Below, piece by piece: positions 11,085-19,860 of a stretch of 64,000 nucleotides of DNA (positions are counted from its first letter, which is position 1; every line of letters starts with the position of its first letter). The position numbers were made by a program, and so were the translations under genes. This DNA comes from Ignelater luminosus (taxonomy: Eukaryota > Arthropoda > Insecta > Coleoptera > Elateridae), in contig VTPC01006119.1 of assembly GCA_011009095.1 (NCBI GenBank), positions 1 through 64,000 of the forward strand, in the 5' to 3' direction. Below the pieces are notes generated by a model. It saw only the letters and a list, made by a program, of their open reading frames with translations. It was not told the DNA's origin and made no database searches.

Positions 11085-12910
11085 TCATCATCATCAAAAG
11101 TTGTTTGTTTTCACAGGTCTTTTATAGGGACTTTTCCACACTGCCCTCTCCTGTGCTCTCTTGCTCATACCAACATATCTTCTTCCTGCTTCTTTCAGCT
11201 CGTCCGTCATCTTCAATTTTCAACTTGTTATGAGCCTTTGTTCTTTCCAATCCACCACTTCGCCTTTTATTATCCTCATCATCTTTTCTTAGCGCACACA
11301 GTCGAAAGACGTTTCGAGATCAACAAAACAGATGCTCAATCTTCTTTCCTTGTCAAGATATCTCTCTCCAATCTTACGTGCACTCATTCCTTTTTTAAAT
11401 CCATACTACTCTTCTGCTGCGTTCTCTCCCATCTTTCTAGTTAGCCTTTTATTTAACACTCTCAAGAGTATCCTTGCTACATGAGTGATCAGACCTATGG
11501 TGCAGTGTCCTTCGCATTTCTTTATATCCTGCTTTTTGGGTACGGGAATCATTCTCGACCGTAGACAATCTTTTGGTCATCCTTTTAACCTTCACTTTAT
11601 CAGCTCAACTGAACTATTCTCTCTGCCTTCCCTTCTTTAGTCTCTTTTATTGTTGCCACTTTTCCGTTTTTAAAATTCCTTTTCCTATATTATCCTCTTC
11701 TGCTTCTTCTTCTTCTTCTTCTTCTTATTTTTCTTTCTCTCTCTATCTCTCTCTCTTTTTGTTTCCAGTTCTTGTGGTTTTTCTCTGGCTCCATACAGGT
11801 CTTCGTGTATCCTTTCTATCTATTTAGCACATCTTTGTTCTTCAGTAACATTCCCTCTTTGCTCTCTATAGCTACCCAGCCAATAGATCTAACCTTATTG
11901 TAGAGAATATCATACCTCCCAGCTCTTTCCAACTTCTCTATTTCTTTACATTTTTTATCGAACCAATCATTCCTTTCTTTGTTTGTAATCCTTTTGAGCT
12001 CGTTGTTAGCTTCCTTTCTCTGTATTTTTGTTTTTGAAACTTTCCCTCTCGTCCATTTTGACTACCATTTCGGATGTAACCCACTTCTTCATTTTCTTTT
12101 CTTTTCTACAGCCAATCATTTCCTTATTCACTTTTTCTACACCCGCCTTTATCCTGCTCAACTTCTCTTCTACACTTTCCGAGGCAGTGTCCTTAACTGA
12201 ATCTTTTATTTCTTGCTTTATTTCCTCATTATTTACTCTTTAACCTTTCCAAATCCCACTTCTTCCTGTTAGCTGCCTTTTTTATTCTTTTCATTCTTAT
12301 CTCTACCTTTGCTTTTAACAGTACCTGATCGCTGTAAATCTTCCGTTTCTCTATCAGAATGAAATCGATCTGCCTCCTATATGCATCACCAGGTGCTTTC
12401 CAGGTATACAGCCTCCTTTTATGATTTTTAAACTAACTAACTTGTTTTCTTTACAAAACTCAATTCGTCTATCATTTCGTTACCCCAGTCCGTACTTTCT
12501 GATCACTCCATCCACTTTTCCCTCTCCCACATTTGCGATCTAGTCTCCTACTATCATCTTGCCTTTACTTCTTATTATGTTTTCTATTCTTTCATAAACT
12601 TGTACTTCATCATGATCACGGTCGCTGGTTGGCATGTATACCTGGATGACTAGAATATTTTTTGGTGATGCATCTATTTCAATAGCTATAATTCTCTCAC
12701 TATCGTAGATAATCTTATGCACGGCGTAACTTTCTTACTAACAATAAAACCCACTCCATTTTCCTCTTGTACTTCCACAGTCGTAGAAAACTGCATCCTC
12801 ACACTTCGCTTCCCTCTCATCTGAATTCATTGGCACTTAAGATATCCACCTTGTTCATCAGCATCTCTCTCTTCTTAAATTTTCTTGCTTTTCATACATC
12901 TCGGAGATTC
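11085..12910 (-). mobile_element. RTE/BovB-like LINE, internally deleted
   Basis: Minus-strand non-LTR retrotransposon. The apurinic-like endonuclease is shown by 'IIAIEIDASPKNILVIQVYM' with 'PTSDRD' (12540-12722 frame) and by 'YTWKAPGDAYRRQIDFIL' (about 12345-12405). RT fingers appear as 'IPVPKKQDIKKCEGHCTIGL' (about 11500-11560), 'YGFKKGMSARKIGERYLDKE' (about 11340-11420) and 'RRLSICFVDLETSFDCV' (about 11295-11345). The next conserved parts, including the Y-A-D-D catalytic box, are absent; the sequence jumps to a C-terminal tail ending 'RAVWKSPYKRPVKTNNF'. The coding end runs into (TGA)n at 11086-11097, like the short tandem-repeat tails of RTE elements. Stops throughout make it non-functional. 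RTE/BovB is my best clade guess. Confidence 0.8.
11698..11757. repeat. (TTC)n / (TCTC)n microsatellite inside the LINE
   Basis: A run of TTC repeats followed by a TC/TA-rich tract. On the coding (minus) strand it reads as GAA repeats, expanded within the LINE interdomain. Confidence 0.85.
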
Positions 12911-13964
12911 GAATGAAGAATCGATTATGATTCAGTTCTTTGAGGTTTTTCTTTCTAAAAACATAAAAGTATAAAAACTTTAAAAATCATTACAACAGAC
13001 AGTTATAAAATTATGGTAGAATTTCTTGATTGTACTGTGTTGGATAGTGTTGGAGATGCCATTTCAATTTGAAAAATTTCAAAAACTAGAACTTCCAGAC
13101 AAACCAAAATTTCCTAATTTTATTTGAAAGATTTTTGATGAAACTTTCATAAAACATTTCAATTCATAATATTTATAACAATTACATTGTTTAGTCTTCC
13201 AACAATCAACTACGCAAATTTTGCTTTGCTTGCAAGTTTCAGTTTTGAGACCTACAAATAGAACTTGTAACACTATCTAACACTAGCTTAGTATATTATT
13301 GTCTAGCTTTTAATGTGTTTTGTCTTAAAACTTCACTAAAACGTATTTACCAGAATATTATGAAGTTTTCTTCAAAACTTTGAAGCAAGTTTCGAAGAAA
13401 TGTTATTGTCAATCTTTCACGAAATTTTCTTTTAAAATTTTTTTCAAAGAAATTTTTCTTGAAGCCTTCCCTGGAGGTTTCATGAAAAATTTCAAGTTAA
13501 AATCTTATTTGTAAATTGACCCATCCTTATCCAAAAATCATGTTAATGGCAGCGTTGTAGTATGTTAATCCAGGTGGAAGCACAATTTTAAAGTTTCCTG
13601 TAAATATTCATTTTAGTATATCTTTTACCTTCTTTCGTTAATCTCCATATTTATATGATTTTTATTATTAATAAACTGGACTTTATTATTTTTAAATGAA
13701 CAAACGACGCATGTAGAAACACATTTAAAACAAATACCGATACTTAAGCAAACTTGCGGCAAATGGAGGGCCTAGAGGTGGACCAATCAAAAGATTAGAT
13801 TATGAAGATTGTGAAAGGAAACAAATTACAACGGTCTATGTGTTCCAATTAACGGGTCTCTAATAATTATGAGAGTGATGGAGAAAAAAGAAGATATAGG
13901 ATCATCCGAAGATGAGGGAATGGAAGAATATTAAAAGAGTGTACCATGAACACTGGAGGCGAAT
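12911..13964. other. AT-rich stretch with many GAAA..TTTC motifs
   Basis: No gene recognised. From about 13070 to 13500 the sequence is full of short GAAA/TTTC inverted words (for example 'GAAACTTTC', 'GAAAAATTTC', 'GAAATTTTC'), suggesting a degenerate simple repeat. Confidence 0.45.
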
Positions 13965-14153
13965 GTGCGTGGTTGTATAAAAGAATTTCCTAATTGTAGA
14001 GCAGAAATAGTAAATCTTTCTGAGCTTAATAAAAATTTACCCGATGATATAAACTTATTAAATAATCGCACAAATATGTTGAAATCTAAAATAGCAAGTG
14101 TGCATAATAACCTTCAGAATCTAAACAAGCATTTGTATAGAATACAAAAATAA
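13965..14153 (+). CDS. Short unassigned open frame, Asn/Leu-rich, possibly coiled coil
   Basis: A 62-codon frame with heptad-like spacing of Leu/Ile in 'NLPDDINLLNNRTNMLKSKI'. It lies about 70 bp upstream of a LINE RT fragment on the same strand and could be the end of that element's first ORF. An acidic stretch upstream (about 13890-13930, '...EKKEDIGSSEDEGMEEY') is in the same sense. No family is recognised; it may be chance. Confidence 0.25.
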   Translation: MRGCIKEFPNCRAEIVNLSELNKNLPDDINLLNNRTNMLKSKIASVHNNLQNLNKHLYRIQK

Positions 14154-14221
14154 ATAAAAGTGATATTGACTCTATCAACAAACATAATCCAAATATAAAA
14201 CAAAAAATTGTTACTAACAAA

Positions 14222-14560
14222 TCTCAATAAATTTAGACCAGCAGTTGTGCTAACGACCTTTTCAAAAATGTTTGAAGTTATTATTAAAAATATGTTATCG
14301 TCCTATTTCGAGAAAAACAATCTAATAACAAACGCTCAACGTGATTTTAGAAAAAAATCTAAATAATCATATTATTTTGGTTAGTGTGAACTTGGATCTT
14401 TATAAGGCATTTGACATAGTCGATCATGGTTTACTGTTAAAACAAACTAGAGTTCTATGGGGCCAGAGAAAATTATTTACTGCTTCTACGTTCATATCTT
14501 GAAGAACGCTCTTAAACTGTTCAAATGGCTATTAGAATTATCTCTAACTGAAGTTATAGA
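14222..14560 (+). mobile_element. LINE reverse transcriptase fragment
   Basis: Plus-strand RT scrap of the jockey/CR1-like type: 'KFRPAVVLTTFSKMFEVIIK' (about 14230-14290), 'SSYFEKNNLITNAQRDFRKK' (about 14300-14360) and 'LDLYKAFDIVDHGLLLKQ' (about 14392-14446). These match RT motifs 1, 2 and A; the 'AFD' catalytic Asp is present. The catalytic Y-A-D-D part and everything beyond are missing. Frameshifts lie between blocks. It ends before the open frame on the opposite strand at 14694. Confidence 0.75.
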
Positions 14561-14693
14561 GAATCGTGCAGACAAGTGTTCAAGGACTTCAGAATTATGA
14601 CAGTAATAAATTTATTTCTTAATGGCAATGTGCTTTTAGTGTATGACAATATGGATTTGATTACCGGTTCAGCTGCAATAAATAAACCAAACA

Positions 14694-15058
14694 CTACACG
14701 ATTTCTTTGTGTTCTCGTTGAGTAGCCCCAATTTCAAAAGAAGAATCAGAATCAATAATTTTTGCAAAATTGTGTGGACGATCGATGGCTATAGTATCAA
14801 GACGACGACGAGTTGAATCTGAGGCAAAAATGCTAGAAGTATCTTCATGGACTTTGAAAGCAGGATTAGTTTTAAATGTTTCGGCAGTGGGAGTTTGTAT
14901 TTTGTTAGGTCTCTTTAGATAGATGGCTAATACATCTGGTGTGGTTTCTGTCTCTTCACAGGAAGACACCCTATTGCAATTCATCTTGATCAATGTAGTC
15001 CACTCTGATGAGCACAATCCTGGTTTAGTATTCATCCATTAATGTACTTGAGGATATT
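14694..15058 (-). CDS. Candidate host protein-coding exon, 113-codon open frame
   Basis: The minus strand has an unbroken frame from ATG at 15033-15035 to a stop at 14694. Directly upstream is a good 3' splice site, 'TTATTCTATTTGCAG', whose AG ends at 15059, so the exon would start at 15058 with a short 5' untranslated part. A GT at the 3' end ('AAATC/GTGTAG') could be a weak donor. The protein is polar, with 'EETETTPDVLAIYLKRP', 'TAETFKTNPAFKVHEDTS' and 'RPHNFAKIIDSDSSFEIGA'. It is unlike the other open frames here, which are low-complexity or transposon-derived. I do not recognise the family. An alternative start two codons out of frame (ATG at 15038-15040) gives only a 4-codon peptide. Function unknown; the exon call is inference. 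Confidence 0.4.
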
Positions 15059-15894
15059 CTGCAAATAGAATAACTTATTTTCCTTTCGAAGATAAAACAC
15101 AAAAATAATTAACCAAGAAATTGTTAATAAAATTCTGAAAATCTTAAAAATGCAAATAAAATTTTCTAATCTGTAACAAACCTCGCGAAACAAAACCCCT
15201 ATTAACCCACGCTTCCTAAGTTTTTTTCTAAAACTACAAAATAATAAAATAAAATAATAAGAATACTTTACGACTTGGTACTACTTGAGGCGAAAATCAT
15301 CAGCATGCTTAAACCTCCACGACACTCCATAAAAATCATCTTCCTGCCAGAATAAAATCTCCAACAAGCTAAAGGAAGCAATACATTCCATGAGACCTAA
15401 TCAAAAAAACAAAACAATCCCACTAGCACCCTTGGACACCAATAACAGCAGTCTTTAAAGCTTCCCTGCACGGAACAAACTATGACTCCTACGACGCGAA
15501 CTCGATTTAATCAGAATTAAAATTAAATTTTAAATAATCAAAAAAAGACTTGGGAATAAAAAGTTCCAGTAAACAACAACATGATCAATCAGCAATATTA
15601 AGGTAACAATAGATAAGATCCCACAAAAACGAGATTGTAAATTACACATTAGAGTTAAATAAAACCAACTAAGCTTACAAATGAGCTGGTATAGAAATTC
15701 CAACTTCAATTCATTTTGGTTGAACCAAGAACAAAAGATTAACCATACATGGGCTAGCTTAAAAAATGAACAAGTAAGAAATGTACCAAACTACATCTGA
15801 CCACTTACCCGAATATCATAATACAAAACGTATGGAAAGTTGAAATATAATAATTAAAGGAGAAATCTAAATTACAATTGGTAAATAGTAATAA
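15059..15894. other. AT-rich stretch, no gene recognised
   Basis: A-rich on the plus strand, with many stops in all frames. If 14694-15058 is an exon, this would be upstream intron sequence. Confidence 0.4.
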
Positions 15895-16249
15895 GTGTGA
15901 ATGCAATGAATATGAGATTTTTAAGGAGAATGGAAAATAAGAAAATAAGAAATGAGACATACTGGCGGAGGGAAAGAATAGAGGAAGGTTAGGTAAGATG
16001 GTTTGGTCATATGCGCCGTGTAAGTAACGATAGACTAGCTAAAAGAATTAATGAGACACAAATGACAGGGAAAACTAAGAGAGAAAGGCCAAGAAGAAAT
16101 GGAAAAGGAAAGAAGAGGGATAGAGTGGGAAGGAATTAAATACAAAACCCAGGATAGGGAGCGATGGAAGGAAACATGCAGGAAAGTAGAAACTAGACTT
16201 CAATCTGGCCTTACACCGAAAGGTAGAAAGGTTTATGATTAAGTAAGTA
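15895..16249 (+). mobile_element. LINE 3' end with (TAAG)n tail
   Basis: Plus-strand C-terminal tail of a LINE RT: 'MRFLRRMENKKIRNETYWRR', 'VRWFGHMRRVSNDRLAKRI' and 'GKTKRERPRRNGKGK', the motif set found after the RT thumb in many insect LINEs. The frame then ends in '...TPKGRKVYD' and runs directly into 'GATTAAGTAAGTA', a (TAAG)n tail at 16237-16249. Strongly 5'-truncated, as is usual for LINE insertions. Confidence 0.75.
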
Positions 16250-16264
16250 CTTACTTACTTAATC
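16237..16264. repeat. 28-bp near-perfect palindrome of two opposed (TAAG)n tails
   Basis: 'GATTAAGTAAGT' then a 4-base centre then 'ACTTACTTAATC': 12-bp perfect inverted arms. It forms where the tail of the plus LINE (ending about 16249) meets the tail of the minus LINE (starting about 16250). Confidence 0.9.
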
Positions 16265-17288
16265 TTCGCCTCGTGATACTTTTTTGAGTGTAGAGGCCGC
16301 GGAGTTCCGTTCCTTAGGGCTCCCACTGTAGAAATTTCTTCCATCTGTTCTGGTTTCTGGCCATCTCTTTCGCCGCAGCCCAGGAAAGGCTCCTTCGCGT
16401 CGCTACGTTTGACTCCCAAGATTTTTTCGGTCTTTCTCTAGGTCTCTTTCCGTACACCCCTATCTCCCACATTTTCTTCACTACTTTGTTTCCCGGCATC
16501 CGTACTAAGTGACCGAACCATGGTTGGTTTCTATTATTTCTGTTAAGGGCTTTAGCTTTAGCTTTTTTTTTTATTTTGACACTTTTTAGTCTATCTTCCT
16601 CGTTACACCTACAATCCTCTTGAATATTCTAATTTCACAAGCCTGAAGTCTTTGTTTCGTCTCACTGTAAGCGCTCACGAGTCACTCCCGTGGTAGGAAT
16701 AACTGACTTGTACACTCTCATTTCAATAATCCTCGATATTTCCTTTTTGCCAAAAACCGACTTCCTATCGCATAGTATGCCTTTATGCCACTACCAATTC
16801 TGCCGTTTAACTTGCACTCTATTGATCCATTTTGTTCTAACCTGGCCCTCCGGGTTTTAAAATTTTCAACCTGCTTCGCCTCGTATTCTCTTATTTTAAT
16901 GTTTAATATTTTGTTTTTCTTAGCGATTGCCATTGTTCTCAGTAAGCGCCGTGTTCCAGAGCTCGAGTATTTTTTGAAGCTGGATTTCTTTTTGACCAAA
17001 AGCACTAAGTCGTCTGCGTACATCAACTTTCTTATTACCACCGCTTCGAGTTCGCTCACGCCTCCTCTGATCCCTTGCACTGTTTTCTTTACGTCCTGAG
17101 CTAAATCCTCTATGAGTGTGACGAACATCGTCTCCATCAGCTGTTTGCTAACTCCTTTCTTTCGTAATACCATCCACAGTTTTTTTCTATAGACGCTGCC
17201 GAAAGCTTTTTCAGGTTAATAAAGCACATGTACAGCTTGTTACTACGCTCTAATGTTTTAGTTACTAAATGTCGTAGGCAGAAAATTA
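16250..17288 (-). mobile_element. LINE, 5'-truncated, inserted in the tail of another LINE
   Basis: Minus-strand RT remains. Upstream block: 'NLIFCLRHLVTKTLERSNKL' and 'YMCFIN' (about 17205-17290). Then, out of frame, a segment like the A motif, 'PEKAFGSVYRKKLWMVLRKK' (about 17155-17215). A 151-codon frame at 16718-17173 holds 'VVIRKLMYADDLVLLVKKKS', with the catalytic Y-A-D-D at 17009-17020 intact. Unusually, the stretch before Y-A-D-D lacks the expected G-V-R-Q-G-D block. The C-terminus at 16314-16499 reads 'RERPKKSWESNV' and 'AAAKEMARNQNRWKKFLQW'. The 3' end is (TAAG)n at 16250-16264; flanking 'GATTAAGTAAGTA' copies at 16237 and 17288 look like a target-site duplication. Confidence 0.8.
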
Positions 17289-17306
17289 GATTAAGTAAGT
17301 AAGTAA
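17288..17306 (+). repeat. (TAAG)n, right-hand copy of the target site
   Basis: 'GATTAAGTAAGTAAGTAAA', matching the tail sequence at 16237-16249 in the same orientation. It bounds the minus-strand LINE on its 5' side. Confidence 0.8.
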
Positions 17307-17809
17307 ATAGTAATAAGGAAAAACCAATCCTTATCAAATTGCTAACTAGATCTATATTGAAGTAAATTAATCAGAAACACAAGCCATGGTTGTGAAAGTT
17401 TAAATAATAAAAATAAATTTAAATGCTTGGAGAATTATATCCAATGTTCCGCTTGCTATAATAAATAAAAAAGTTTGTCAATCTTAAATTGATTTCAATA
17501 CTAAAGAAGCTACTAATCAACCTAACAGTGTGAACTTACGACAAGTCCCAAAAACCTCTTCAATAAGAGAAAACTACAACAAAATACAAAATCATAGCGA
17601 CAGCACAGATTAAATAACACATGTAACGGGAAGAAAAAGTAAACGTTATATCTTTTATTGGTTTTTATATCCAGTCTTCTAAATATAAACGATTAGTAAT
17701 CATTTCCTAAATCTACTTCATTTTGTAATGTGATATATTCAGATCCAAAGGAATAATTAGAGAATAAATAGCATTGAATGTACTTTCAGATGTTAATTCA
17801 ACAATCTCT
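17307..17809. other. AT-rich spacer
   Basis: No gene or named repeat recognised. Confidence 0.5.
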
Positions 17810-18320
17810 TGTTGTTCGGGCCTGCCGGATCTCGCTTTTTGGCCCTCTCTAGCTTGTCGAAACTGTCAAGCTGATCAAGTTGGTATGGTTTTATTTTTGT
17901 ACTGTTCCGAAGTAAACCGAGATCATTTTTGTACTTACTCGGACAGGTTATTTTCTGAATCAAAAGGGTGTCTACTGACTTAGACACTCGGACTGACTCA
18001 AATAAGTGTTATTTTCATGCTGTACTGAAGTGGAGGATTTTAGCGTAGGATCCAAAACTTTTCCTAACCGAGTCAGACAGGCGTTATTCTCGTACGCACT
18101 GAGCTTAAACTAAAGCCGAGCAGTTTCGTGCTGTACCGTAGAAGCCTGACGAGCTGGGTTTTTTGGTCGAGACTTTTTGTGGCCGGGTGGAATTAGGTCG
18201 GGTTGGGCCTCAATTCAAGAATCTATCTATGTCGGCATAATCGGGCTTGTCAGGTCGTTCGGTCTTATCGAGACTGTCGGGTAGTTCGGCGTTATCAGAC
18301 CTGTTGAGCCTCTCGGGCAC
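17810..18320. repeat. Less AT-rich tract of recurrent TCGG/GTCGGG words
   Basis: Irregularly repeated words such as 'CTCGGACAGGTTATTTTC', 'GAGTCAGACAGGCGTTATTC', 'GAGACTGTCGGGTAGTTCGG' and 'TGCTGTACCGTAGAAGCCTG'. Spacing is roughly 60-75 bp, but units are too diverged to align by eye. It lies at the 3' side of the minus-strand LINE that follows and could be its 3' untranslated region or a decayed satellite. Confidence 0.4.
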
Positions 18321-18324
18321 ATAT

Positions 18325-19860
18325 TTTTCTTACCGCTTCTTCCTTGCGTTTTCGTTTATAGCTTTCAAACGTTCCTTTAACATTCTTCTTTTCTTCTTCT
18401 GTTTTGCAAATGGGTCGTTTCAACACGTTTTCATCTTTTTTTTAGCCCAATATTTTTTCATGCGCAGCGAGTGAGTGTTTTTCCGTTGCTCCATCCATAT
18501 GTGTTGTTTTCTCTTTCTTTGTTGTTTATATTTCTGATTGTATCTCGGTCCTGCAGATCTAATGATCCTAATTCTGTAAGGTTTTTTTCTGCTTGTTTGT
18601 ACCAAACGGGTCAAGTAGACTTGTTTTTCAGAAAAGAGTAAATTTGGTGTATTAGCCTGTTTGGGCTCATTGTTTCCAAGCTTCCTCTGAACTTGATCAA
18701 TCGCATGCGTATTGTATCTGTGATTTTGGGTATGTACCTGTAGATTTCTGTGTTGGGTTTTGGGTAATGTATTTCGTCTTTGGTTCTTAGTCTTACGATC
18801 TTTTACACTATTTTGCGTTCTTTTATTTCACATCGTTCTTTTAATGTTTTGTGTTGGAGGTTGAGTGTTGCTGAAGCGTAAAGCGCTTTTGGTTTGACCA
18901 CTGTTGTATAATGTCGGATTTTACAGTTCCAGGAGAGGCATTTTTTGTTTGTAGGTATAATTTTTTGTTAATTGAAACACGGTTTCCATTTTCTGAAGTC
19001 TTGACTCTATGGATGTCTTTTCGCTGCAGTTCTCGGTGATGCATTCACCAAGGTATTTAAATTCTTTGACATGGGAAACTTTATTGTTGCCAATTTTATT
19101 TATTTTTTAAAGGAGATTTGTAGACCGATTTTTGCTGCTTCGACTTGTTTCTGTGCGTCTAGGATATCTTTTGCAATTAGTGCCATGTCATCGGTAAAGG
19201 CTAGAAAGTCGATTTCTACAACTTTGATTTTTGGTCCTAGGCGATGTGTTGGCGCATCTGCTTTTTTCCATTCCCTTACAATTTTTTCAAGGGTGCAGTT
19301 AAAGAGTAACGGGGATAGTCCGTCAAATTGTCGTACTCCTCTGTTTATTTTAAACTCTGCTCAGTTCGCCCATAAATTTTACTTGTGATCTTGTCTCTGT
19401 GAGTGCTTCTTTGATTAAGTTTATTGTATTTTGGTCTAGTCCAAATTTCGCTAGTACTTCAAAAAGGAATTCGCGGTCTCTGCAATCATTCTTTTTTATT
19501 GTATTTATGTACACGAATTTTGGCTGATCCAACCTATAGTTGTAAGAATTCTGTTACAGCATTTATAAATGTGTCTTTTATTTTCTCTATCGATGAATGA
19601 ATTATACTCGGTTTCCTTCAAGGCCTGTTGTAAACTGGCGTAGAATTTTTGTTTTATTTCTGAATTTTGTAACTTTTTTATTATTTTTATGTTTGTGATT
19701 TTTCTCTTTTGAGATTTGAACGAATGGCTACCAATAGGTGATGGTCAGAATTGATGTCTGCCTCTCTTTTCTTACGAATATTTAATAAATAGTGCATATT
19801 GCCATTATTTGCTTTTTGTTAGTTTTTTCTCATTTATTTCTTTAATCAGTCCATTTCCGT
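18325..19860 (-). mobile_element. RTE-like LINE: endonuclease end and reverse transcriptase
   Basis: Minus-strand LINE. The endonuclease C-terminus reads 'NIRKKREADINSDHHLLVAI' (about 19715-19790), matching 'R.GAD..SDHHLLVA' of RTE/BovB-type endonucleases; the catalytic 'SDH' is retained. RT follows: 'REFLFEVLAKFGLDQNTINL' (about 19415-19475), 'TETRSQVKFMGELSRV' (about 19350-19398), then 'DGLSPLLFNCTLEKIVREWK' (about 19265-19325) and the catalytic box as 'LAFTDDMALIAK' with T-D-D at 19183-19197 (usually Y-A-D-D). The C-terminus contains 'HYTTVVKPKALYASATLN'. Several frameshifts break it. The 5' half of the endonuclease and any ORF1 are missing. Confidence 0.8.

Noticed and set aside
11573..12243. 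Hydrophobic plus-strand frames resembling membrane proteins
   Set aside because: They are reverse readings of a Lys/Arg/Glu-rich LINE on the minus strand, which naturally yield Phe/Leu/Ser-rich frames.
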